Assembly: GCA_030704615.1 (NCBI GenBank)
Contig: CM060731.1
Span: 24,802,001 to 24,866,000, forward strand
Reading direction: 5' to 3'
Length of the DNA: 64,000 nucleotides
Source: Takakia lepidozioides
Taxonomy: Eukaryota; Streptophyta; Takakiopsida; Takakiales; Takakiaceae
The translations under genes were made by a program, and so were the position numbers. The first letter of the stretch is position 1; the number at the start of each line of letters is the position of its first letter. Of this stretch, positions 35,690-45,974 are shown piece after piece. The notes below the pieces were generated by a model. That model had not been told where the DNA came from and made no database searches. It saw only the letters and a list, made by a program, of their open reading frames with translations.

Positions 35690-38446
35690 ATGTCATCCAT
35701 ATCCTGGAAAACAGTGACCAGTACGGCTGCGTTGGACAGTCGATCGACTTTAACTGACAGTTTTCTGGCTTCTACAAGTTGCTCCGGTAATTGGTCGGCG
35801 AGAGACAGAGTGATGATGGCTACGAGCAGAGATGATTTCGGTTTCGAGTGCTTGAAGGGAGAGGGTCGAGCGACAGTGAAAGGGAGACGGAAAGGAGATG
35901 TGCGCGCTATGGCGACGGTGATGCCTGAGCAGACAGACAATGGCACGGGTGTGAAGACTGACGAGTATAATATGATGATGCAACGGCAAATGAAGAATCC
36001 CTACGAATATCACCATGAACTTGGTATGCATCTTCACTCCTTTCTTAACAACTTTTTAACTGACCACTCCGCGGTCAACTAAGAATCCTGGTACACATAG
36101 GAAGGCCAAGTCAGTATGTCAAGATCCAACTTTGAAAATACTATGCCACTTTTTCAATTAAATGAAACCACTATCATTTGTAACGTTCTTGCTGAAAGAA
36201 CATAATGCATAATGGAATAGTGAAGGGGGAAGGAAACAAAGGATTTGAGATTCATGCAAGAAAAGACGGATTTACGATTTCCTAATTCTGACCAGTCAGT
36301 TTGCATTATGAAAGTAGCCCTGCGATGAATGCATACAATATGCTATCCACGGACTTGACCAGGTTATCTGGCCCGGCAGTTGGGCTGCACAGAACAGAGT
36401 GCAATGGGGTGTACAGGCAGTAGAAGTATTGACTAGTTAGTGTACCAAAGGCTACAAGAGAACAGGCGACACTACATCAGATCACACAATCACACTATGA
36501 GGTAGTAGCCAAAAAGTGGATCAGACAGAAGATGGAAGAAACACTTGAGTCAGAGGTACAAAGACCACAGGGTGTCCTAGCCTAGGAAGTGAGCTTGCAA
36601 TAACCTGAATTGCTGGTAGACTAGAAAGAAAAACCTGCAATACGTCACAGCAGAGCCCTTGGGAGTCAATTGTGAGAATGGTCATCCCCTATGTCAGTGA
36701 CCCAGGGTTTGGGTGCTGTATCAAGGCATGGGCTGTGAAATGTTCTTGTCTTCACTAATTTAGTAATGGCAGTCTTTGGTGTGTATAATATGTTCTCTTT
36801 CTGATCTTTGGTTCCATTAGCTGTTTGTTTTTGGTATGGAATACAGCGCTTTTTATCATTCTATGCACATGCAGGTTCTGCCTGCTATTTCTAATGATTG
36901 AAATGGTCAAATTGTTGCATTGTGTGATTGGACTTGAAGAAACAAGGCTGCAGTTGTGACTGTTTGTTTCCTTTTGGTAATGCTACTTGATTTCTTTCCG
37001 TCCTCTTCCTGATCTGTCGTGAGATAAGTTCACAGCTTTTTCCTGCCTGAGAGCAATTTTCTGGATTTGATTTCCTTGTTTCAGTTTCCTTTCAAATACA
37101 AGTCTGGAGTTTACTCTGCACTACAGCATATGATATCTGATTCCTATGGGGTTGATGGCAGGGATGTATTACACTCGCATCACCGATTATGTCGTTGTTG
37201 GGTCACAGCCACAAACCAAGGACGACATTGACAGGTTGTACCATGCTGAAGGAGTAAAGGCGATTCTAAACTTACAGCAAGACAAGGACATTGAATACTG
37301 GGGCATTGATTTTCAGTCCATTCTTAGGCGATGTGAAGAGCTAGGCATTTGGCACATGCGGAGGCCAGTGAGTCTCTCTCTCTCCCCCTTCATCGAGAGT
37401 CAGCATAGAGAGACATGTCAAGATGAAGAGGGTGTAGATACTGCATTATGTGCACAAACTAGATTCTCTTTTTAAAGAAATATCTTCTGGGCCTCATGAC
37501 CAAGCATGGGTGTTGGGGTGACAGGCTAGAGACTTTGATCCTCAATCGCTGAGGCAGGAGCTTCCAAGAGCAGTCGCAGCTTTAGAATGGGCGGTATCAC
37601 AGGGTAAAACCATTTATGTGCACTGCACAGCAGGCCTGGGCCGTGCACCAGCAGTTGCGATTGCTTACCTTTTCTGGTTCCAGGACATGGATGTGAGTTT
37701 CTGAGATCACACACACCTCTCCTACCACCAACCTGCTCTGTGCCACTCTTTCCCTTTTTCTCTTCATGTAGCATGAAGCAATCGAGTTCCAAGCTGTAGT
37801 GCTGCATTCATTTATTGTGAGTGGAAAAAGGTGGGTGGCACTGCCACAAATCACACAATTTTGAGTCTCTGATAAAGTATGTACAATAAGCTTGAGCTTT
37901 AAGAGGGTCATCTCAGCAAATTTTGGTTTGATGCAAAGGTGTCTACAATGTGAAAATTGGTGGTCATGTGGTACGGTGAAACGTGACAGCAGACTAGCAT
38001 TCAGCCCTCATCTTTCTCATCTCTCTGTCGTCTGCTGGTTGGTGTGGCATCCACCCTTAAGTACCTGCTGAAACTTACATGCAATTTAGAGGGCTGGTTG
38101 AGTCGACATTGTTGGGATGGTTCCAATGCTAATATTCCTAGTATCCACTTCATCTTTGCCGTCAGGAAGTGGCAGCACAAGCGGAGAGGCAATGAATGGA
38201 ACTTTCTGCAATTGGACTGATGGAGTGGTTCTGGAACTGCAGATGGATACGGCATACAATTTCTTAACATCTAAGCGTCCATGTGGCCCCAAGAAGGAAG
38301 CTATTCGGGGGGCGACTTATGACCTTGCCAAAAATGATCCATGGAAGGAATCGTTCGAACAGCTACCTGATGATGCCTTCACAGGTGTGGCCCCATGGGA
38401 GAGACAACTCATCCAAGAAAGAGTGCATGGTCTTCGTGGACAGTAG
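35690..38446 (+). CDS. LSF2: Phosphoglucan phosphatase, LSF2 type
   Basis: A plastid dual-specificity-type phosphatase that removes C3-linked phosphate from starch glucans during starch breakdown. Four exons, 35690-36023, 37162-37367, 37525-37692 and 38243-38446, join in frame to 303 aa. Residues 1 to about 80 are Ser/Thr-rich and basic, fitting a chloroplast transit peptide. The mature part begins near MKNPYEYHHELGMYYTRI and has VVVGSQPQTKDDIDRLY, AILNLQQDKDIEYWGID and the signature HCTAGLGRA (Cys214 nucleophile, Arg220; C-x5-R). The LSF2/SEX4-type C-terminal tail follows, with KRPCGPKKEAIRGATYDLAK and WERQLIQERV. There is no CBM48 after the phosphatase, which separates it from SEX4. No PDZ-like region, which separates it from LSF1. 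Reading frame and motifs are intact. Confidence 0.95.
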
Positions 38447-40286
38447 ACCTCGCGGTTGGATGTAGATTTCAGTTTCAGGCAATCGGCATTTCATAGTTGT
38501 ATATTACAAACGTCCATAACATCTTTGTGCTGAAACAAGCATATCAACCTCTCTGAAAAGCATTAATTCAGAAATCTGACAACCAACATTTAAGATATGA
38601 AGTCAATTGAAGGTATTCAGGTAACGTCCACAATGGGATCCAGCCTGACCTCTGGAATCTTTACAGCAGTACAGAAATCTGCTGCTAGCCATCTTAGCTA
38701 ACTATACAGCAGAGAAAAATCTGTTTCCAAGTGTAAGCAAGCTCTTGACGATTGTACCTCAAAAAAACTGCAGAATGCACGCGGTTTCCACAAAGAAGGG
38801 TGGCTACTATGCAACTTCGTTTTCTCTCTTTTGTTTCTCGGTAATGGATATTTCATTATCACTTAAAGCTTGGACCTCTTGTAGTATAGTTGGTTGCAGT
38901 GTCCCTCATATATTGTTTTTCCCTCAGCGCAGGTGTCCTCTTCTTGCTGGTGACAATTTTGGTATGGGGCTATGGCTTTCTGGCATTAACAGTTCCCAAT
39001 GTACACTATGATGTTCAAGTTGATCTTTAGTGGCAGTAAGAAGGGTGAGAAGGGTTATGAGCCTCAACAGTTGAATGTCATATGCGAGGTTCACGCAGAT
39101 GTCAAATACTTCGAACCGGAAGTGACACTGATTGTGGCTTTTCCACAGGTCCAATTACGCATGTGGGACATGGAAAATCAACTGCGATAAAGGCATTCTC
39201 TGGTGTGCAGATAGAGAGCTCCATCAGTCAACTTATGTAGCGCAAGTTGTTATCGTGAATGGAGTCAATTCGTCTTTTGATGTATTACTTGCATGGAATC
39301 TTGGTCTCATGTCCTTGTGAGGCCCACCACTCCACGCGATGGGCAGCCGCCTCATATAACCTATTATGGCTCAATACAGTATAGCTCCCACTCTTTGCTA
39401 TTTGCCAGGTGAGGTCTCTATTAGGTCTTCAGGGAGTTGGGTAGAAAAGGCTACAGTTCTGTTGGAAACGATTAGTTGTGTTATGGCTCTGGGTTAATCT
39501 GGTTGGCTCACTTTGCATTGGCTGAATGTTTCCTTGGGATGCAGACTGTGCGCTTCAAGAATGAGCCCGAGAGTCCTGTTACTATCGATCGGCAAGTGAT
39601 AAAAGAGGCCCGGGAGTTGAATGCTGCCTCAGCGGGCCTGCCCGCCCTCCGCCTCGACCCCTCCTAAGTGGCGCTGCAGCGGCCCGCAGTCGCCGCGCCA
39701 GGCAACCCCCTCCCGCTCCACCCGCCACCCCCGCGCCGGGTCTCTTGCTCGTCAAAACACTGCCACACATTGAACTCAGTGTTACTGTACTGCACGCATC
39801 CATCATGCATGTCCCATGAATGCAACAAATACATCCATCACATCATGACCTTGCCATCATACAGTCTTGTATGTGTTCACATGCCTCCTCATACAAACAT
39901 GTTGGAGACCAGTGAACAGAAATTTGAACCCTACCTAGAGCATAGACACACATATTGGAGATCGTGAACATTCAAATTTGAAATTTGAAATTTGAAACAA
40001 CATTGAATGTACCACCAAAACGAATGGACATCGTTTAGAGGATGTTTGTTGTCATCGAGGTGATTGACCACTTGTCCCTAGTGTCTTCGTCCTCTCATTC
40101 TCTGTCTCCGAAATTGGGGACTCGCCATTGTGTCACGAATTTTCACAGAGTACGTTGTGCTTTCTGTGCATGCTTCGACTTGCTTCCCGAGAGACATGTC
40201 TGCAAATGAGGTGAAGGAGGTGAAGCAAAACCCAGAGAAATACGTATACAATCATGTTTGTCACCTCTTGACATTTCCTTTACTCG
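38447..40286. other. Unassigned DNA with possible exons
   Basis: Two stretches look exon-like on the plus strand. 38935-39000 encodes a hydrophobic stretch (FLLVTILVWGYGFLALTVP) after an AG acceptor. 39544-39667 follows an AG and encodes TVRFKNEPESPVTIDRQVIK and further residues up to a TAA in GC-rich DNA. I cannot join them or name a product. A short TTTGAAA tandem lies at 39973-39995. Confidence 0.35.
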
Positions 40287-40640
40287 ATTTATAGATGGCT
40301 GCACGTCCCTTTCATAAACCTGCATCTCAGAACTTGGGATTCGAATACAAGCATTTCATTTCTGCCCTTACAAATTTGCTGGAAGTATTGTTTCATTTAA
40401 CTGTTTCCAGTAACGGTCATGTGTAGGGTCCAACGAGTGTTTTTGGCAACAGTTTCCTCAGTCAGTCGATTCATAGATGGCTGCACAACCCTCTCATATA
40501 TCTACATCTAAGAACATGGGGTTCTCCTAGAAGTATACATCAGTTTTCATTGTAGTTTGCTGCAAGTACTGTTTCCTTGAAGTGTTTAAGGTAATCTTGT
40601 TTAGGTTTGAAGGATTGTTTTGAATTCACTGTTTCATGTG
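40287..40640. repeat. About 180-bp diverged tandem duplication
   Basis: TCGATT(T/C)ATAGATGGCTGCAC begins copies at about 40285 and 40467. The order of shared words after that (CTGCATCT/CTACATCT, AGAACTTGGG/AGAACATGGG, TTTGCTG..AGTA.TGTTTC) is the same in both. Confidence 0.65.
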
Positions 40641-40700
40641 TATGTATACAGTACCAGTAATCGAGTTCCATGGCGCCCCCTTCTTCCATGACTCTTTCAG

Positions 40701-41570
40701 GCGGTTACTCTTTCAGCCAAGAAGTTGAAACCACGACCTCCGAAGAAAAGGGAGAAAGGCAAGAGTGGTGACATCCGCCAAGGAGCAAAAAGAGAGCAAG
40801 AAGTAATAATTGCCTATTCTTTGGACCTTACAGCTAGGACATATCTGTGTCTGATGTAACCCCTCTTGAAGTTGGTTGTGGGGTTCTTACCCAGTAGGTG
40901 TGAATTCAACTAGACGTACCAGAACTGTCTTGCACAGGCAGTGCCAATTTGTTTAGAGGGCTGATGTAATGGTAAATATTGTATTGTACTAGGAGGAAAT
41001 ATGGTCGAGGATCCGCACCCTTGTGACCAGTTTGTTCATTTCTGTTGTTTTGGATAATGTGTTATTTGTGAGTGGGATCAATTGACTGTGCAGAACATCT
41101 ATGGGCTAGAGAAGGGGGTGATGCCTCTGGTTGGATATCTTGGTGCTTTCAAATATGTTTGAGTTCGTGAAGTACAGCCGCCGGAAGCAAATTGTTTGAG
41201 GGTAATCTAGTTTCCCTTATGCATACACATGTAGGATATTATGAGTGCTTGGTTTAAGAGGTTACATTTGACTTTTGGTGATTTGTGATACAGGAGACGC
41301 CATGCCACTGGGCTTGTTGTGGCTATTATAAAAGGCTAAGGGAAGTATCTATTCCTTTTTGTTGGGTGCATATCCATCCACTAGATTTCAAGATCAGGAG
41401 CATCAAGGAGATACTGTGGGTTGATAGCGACAAAGAATGTGCGTCAACAGATGGTCGGTTGGAGAATCTGCAAGTAACCAGGGGGTAGTCTGTGGCAAGG
41501 CGTGGTGGATGGGGATTGTCAGGACATTTCCAGTATGACACTCCCTCATTTGCTAGGTGCAAAGATGTCT
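40701..41570 (+). pseudogene. Unidentified multi-exon gene, cut at the satellite array
   Basis: Three phase-0 exons with GT..AG borders: 40701-40802 (KKLKPRPPKKREKGKSGD, strongly basic), 41094-41201 (NIYGLEKGVMPLVGYLGAFK, then a TGA, then VREVQPPEANCLR), and from 41295 (SIPFCWVHIHPLDFKIRSIK, with a TAG at 41486-41488). The third frame stays open to the start of the satellite array at about 41585. I do not recognise the product. It runs in the same direction as the ParB-methyltransferase gene on the other side of the arrays, so it may be the 5' part of that gene. Confidence 0.4.
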
Positions 41571-41584
41571 CCTTAGTTGTCATT

Positions 41585-44100
41585 CAACCTACCAGAATGG
41601 CCCTATGTGCAATATTTTCACAACAAGAAACAATCACAAAGGGGGGCTCAAACAGTGTGCGCTGCCGCACACTGTTTGAGCTTCCAATAAAGGGTGGATT
41701 CAACCTACCAGAGTGGCCCTGTTTGGCCCAATTTCACATCAAAAAACAAGCAGAGAGGGGGCTCAAAACAGTGTGTGTTGCCGCACACTGTTTGAGCTTC
41801 CAATAAGTGTTGGATTCAACCTGCCAGAGTGGCCCTAAGTGCCCGATTTTCACATCAAAAAACAAGCGGATAGGGGGCTCAAAACAGTGTGCTTTGCCGC
41901 ACATTGTTTTAGCTTCGAATAAGGGTTGGATTCAACCTGCCAGAGTGGCCCTCACAAGCCCGATTTTCACATCAAAAAACAAGCAAAAAGAGGGCTCAAA
42001 CAGTGTGCGTTGCCGCACACTGTTTGAGCTTCCAATTCGGGGTGGATTCAACCTACCAGAATGGCCCTATGTGCAATATTTTCACAACAAGAAACAATCA
42101 CAAAGGGGGGCTCAAACAGTGTGCGTTGCAGCTTCCAATAAAGGGTGGATTCAACCTGCCAGAGTGGCCATGTTTGGACCAATTTCACATCAAAAAACAA
42201 GCAGAGAGGGGGCTCAAAACAGTGTGTGTTGCCGCATACTGTTTGAGCTTCCAATAAGTGTTGGATTCAACCTGCCAGAGTGGCCCTAGGTGCCCGATTT
42301 TCACATCAAAAAACAAGCGGAGAGGGGGCTCAAAACAGTGTGCTTTGCTGCACATTGTTTTAGCTTCGAATAAGGGTTGGATTCAACCTGCCAAAGTGGC
42401 CCTCACAAGCCCGATTTTCACATCAAAAAACAAGCAAAAAGGGGGCTCAAACAGTGTGCGTTGCCGCACACTGTTTGAGCTTCCAATAAGAGGTGATTTG
42501 AACATGGCATAGTGGCCATGTTTGGACCAATTTCACATCAAAAAACAGGCAGTGAAGGGGGCACAAACAGTGTGCGTTGCCGCACACTGTTTGAGCTTCC
42601 AATTCAGGGTAGAGTCAACCTGCCAGAGTGGCCCTAGGTGCCCGAATTTCACATCAAAAAACAAGCAAATAAGGGGGCTCAAACAGTGTGCGTTGCCGCA
42701 CACTGTTTGAGCTTCCAATAAAGGTTGGATTCAACCTGCCAGAGTGGCCCTATTTGGCCCAATTTCACATTTAAAAACAAGCAGAGAGGGGGCTCAAAAC
42801 AGTGTGCGTTGCCGCACACTGTTTGAGCTTCCAATTCGGGGTGGATTCAACCTGCCAGAGTGGCCCTATGTGCAATATTTTCACAACAAGAAACAATCAC
42901 AAAGGGGGGCTCAAACAATGTGCGTTGCCGCACACTGTTTTGAGCTTCCAATAAAGGGTGGATTCAACCTGCCAGAGTGGCCCTGTTTGGCCCAATTTCA
43001 CATCAAAAAACAAGCAGAGAGGGGGCTCAAAACAGTGTTTGAGCTTCCAATAAGTGTTGGATTCAACCTGCCAGAGTGGCCCTAGGTGCCCGATTTTCAC
43101 ATCAAAAAACAAGCGGAGAGGGGGCTCAAAATAGTGTGCTTTGCCGCACATTGTTTTAGCTTCGAATAAGGGTTGGATTCAACCAGCCAGAGTGGCCCTC
43201 ACAAGCCCGATTTTCACATCAAAAAACAAGCAAAAAGGGGGCTCAAACAGTGTGCGTTGCCGCACACTGTTTGAGCTTCCAATAAGGGGTGATTTGAACA
43301 TGGCATAGTGGCACTGAGTGGCCGATTTTCAAATCAAAAAATAGGCAGTGAAGGGGGCACAAACAATGTGCGTTGCCGCACACTGTTTGAGCTTCCAATT
43401 CAGGGTGGAGTCAACCTGCCAAAGTGGCCCTAGGTGCCCGATTTTCACATCAAAAAACAAGCAAAAAAGGGGGCTCAAACAGTGTGCGTTGCCGCACACT
43501 GGTTGAGCTTCCAATAATGGGTGGATTGAACCTGCCAGAGTGGCCCTATGTGCAATATTTTCACAACAAAAAATATTCACAAAGGGGGGCTCAAGTGTGC
43601 GTTGCCGCACACTGTTTGAGCTTCCAATAAGGGTTGGATTCAACCTGCCAGAGTGGCCCTGTTTGGCCCAATTTCACATCAAAAAACAAGGAGAGAGGGG
43701 GCTCAAAACAGTAGGCGTTGCCGCACACTGTTTGAGCTTCCAATTCGGGGTGGATTCAACCTTCCAGAGTGGCCCTATGTGGCCTATTTTCAGATAAAAA
43801 AACAATCACAAAAGGGGGCTCAATCAGTGTGCGTTGCGGCACACTGTTTGAGCTTCCAATAAGGGTTGTATTCAACCTGCCAGAGTGGCCCTAGGGGCCC
43901 GATTTTCATGTCAAAAAACAAGCAGAGAGGGGGCTCCAAAACAGTGTGCGTTGCCGCACACTGTTTGAGCTTCCAATTCGGGGTGGATTCAACCTGCCAG
44001 AGTGGCCCTATGTGGCCTATTTTCACATCAAAAAACAAGCACAAAGGGGGCACAAGCAGTCAACGCACACTGTTTGAGCTGCCTGCTAAGTGTGGATTGA
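41585..44100 (+). repeat. Palindromic ~115-bp satellite array, left arm (~22 units)
   Basis: Units recur every ~115 bp (TGGCCCT at about 41598, 41715, 41830, 41948, 42064, and on to 44003). The consensus order is GCTTCCAATAAGGG, TGGATTCAACCTGCC, AGAGTGGCCCTA, TTTTCACATCAAAAAACAAG, GGGGGCTCAAACAG. Each full unit has a perfect hairpin: GCTCAAACAGTGTGCG, loop TTGC, and CGCACACTGTTTGAGC. Variants differ by a few substitutions and small indels. Sub-variants alternate (AATTCGGGG versus AATAAGGGT), which suggests higher-order duplication. Confidence 0.95.
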
Positions 44101-44318
44101 ACCTCACAGAGATGCCATATGTGGGCATGGAGTGTGGACACTGCTGCAACACAATTGCCATCACAATTTTTGTGATGACCCATAGATATAGAAACAGAAA
44201 GCTCCCTGTGTATATGAAACGAGGCAGTACCAACAAGTGTGTGCCAGAAAATCAACAACTTGTTATTATTCATGCTTGAGCAGTTGAGGAGAAATACTAT
44301 TCCCTTTCACATGTACAC

Positions 44319-44475
44319 GCCACAATTTACACTTTGCAAACTCCCTTTGCATCCTCAATGCTGCCACATTTGGCATACATGCCCACCAGGTACAATTCCG
44401 GCTTTGATGATGTCACCATGGACCTCTTTGCCCTTTTCCAGGGCTGCCAGGCTTGCACAAGCACAACATAATCAC
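44319..44475 (-). pseudogene. PPR protein fragment
   Basis: Minus-strand broken frames give ASLAALEKGKEVHGDIIKAG and then LVGMYAKCGSIEDAKGV, the linked L and S motif signature of PLS-class pentatricopeptide repeat proteins. There is a frameshift between the two pieces. No start, no full repeats, so this is a captured or decayed fragment. Confidence 0.7.
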
Positions 44476-45281
44476 TGGGGTCAGAAAAGTATTCATTCCA
44501 GACCTAAACTCTATCCCTGCTCCTTCAGCTATCCACGTTGTGCACAAATCATGCATACATCCTTGCCTTGCTGCTAGCAGCTGACAATGACAACCTAGAT
44601 TTGTTCTAGTAAACACCCCAACCCTACTTATCACACTAGTTCCTATGCTGATTTGCGCTTCCAACATGCATTCATCTTTTTGCCTCGATTGTTCCACCCT
44701 TGATTGTGGTCAGAAACATATTTATTCCAGAGCTTCTCTTCGTCTTTGTTATCTGTTCTTCGATACTTTCTTGTTGCCACATTGGCAGTAACATGTCAAA
44801 ATCACTCCAAAACCACCATAGATCCACCAACGAGCTAACTTGCAGGATTCAACCTGAAAATTTAGGGAGTCTGCTAACAGGGAAAAACAGGCTGAAATGT
44901 GTTGAAGAAGGTGCCTTCATTAGCAGTGCCTAGTTTTATCAATTGTGCTGCTGCGCTGCTGTTTCCAGTTGACGCTGGTTTCATGTAGCTATTGATCCAC
45001 AGGGATCAGAAGCATTCCTACCACACCCATGCTTGGTAAATCCTGCCAACACTATATTCCACGTGATCAAAGATCGTTGAGGCATTATGCTGAACACTTG
45101 ATTATACTAAATTGTCGGGTAAGGATTCTGAAACCCTAGATTCAAACCAGCAAATGGGCACTCAATAAATCCCACAAGGCCCTAGCCAGGGAATGAATTT
45201 TGCAGCAAGTATAGACTTGTCAGTTTAAGGATATCCATAGGAAAGAATCACTTAATTCCACCTGAAATATTCTACCCAAGA

Positions 45282-45309
45282 TGAGAGAGAGAGAGAGAGA
45301 GAGAGAGAA
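45282..45309. repeat. (GA)n microsatellite
   Basis: About 13 GA units directly next to the donor of the RFC3-like exon. Confidence 0.9.
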
Positions 45310-45311
45310 AC

Positions 45312-45422
45312 CTTTTCAGCACTGATGCAATACATCTCTCGGAGCAATGCCATAATAAGGGTTTTCTTGCCTGCTCCAATGGGACCATAGAACAGCAAGT
45401 GTGGACAATCTCCATGTGCTGT
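45312..45422 (-). pseudogene. RFC3 exon fragment (clamp-loader Walker A exon)
   Basis: The minus strand gives AHGDCPHLLFYGP, then IGAGKKTLIMALLREMY and CISAEK, ending at an AAG/GTTTCT donor and starting after a CAG acceptor. This is the Walker A region of replication factor C subunit 3 (usual form GPSGSGKKTLIMALLRQ(I/M)YG). No LWVDKYRP exon was found upstream and no further RFC3 exons downstream, so I read it as an isolated captured exon inside the foldback region, not a working gene. Confidence 0.7.
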
Positions 45423-45974
45423 CTGTCGACCACACAAAGAACATCATTCATCTCTTTCTCCCTCAACACACTCTCTACAGATTCCCATTGTTTGGCATAG
45501 GCCTTGTGAGACCCAAACTGTTTTGCAGGCCCTGAAGCAGCGTAGCTACGGCGTGATGAGCCCAGCCCCGTGAGCCTGGGAGCTGAGCTCACGTTGTAGT
45601 TGCAAAGTGTGAGCTGAGCTCGCGCTTCAAGGAAGCGTGAGCGGCACAAATCTGCTGGAGAAGCAGGTCCTATAGGCGAGGATTGCAGGAAGAGGGCCTA
45701 TTACCGTGGACAAAACAAAGGGGGCCACCATGCACCATGTCTGCAATGCCTGCACAAAAAGAGGAATATGAAAATATGGCAGATTTGAGCTCAGAATGAT
45801 TGACACACTTTATTTCAATTCACAGATAGACGCTTACAATGAATGTCATGTGCATTTGCCTTGGTTCCGTGAACAAAATGTATGTGTTTGTCCTAAATGC
45901 AAAGTCTTCACACGATAACCTGGATACTAGCATGGGAAGCGGGCATGGCTTGTATGTGTTCAAAGAGAATCTGG

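Noticed and set aside
41492-43862. Many overlapping ORFs with FELPI.GGFNLPEWP translations (also on the minus strand at 58.5-60.9 kb)
   Set aside because: They are translations of the satellite monomer; the unit length is not a multiple of three and frames break at every variant.
41585-44100. CRISPR-like array of regularly spaced palindromic repeats
   Set aside because: The whole 115-bp unit repeats, there are no unique spacers, no cas genes, and the host is a eukaryote.
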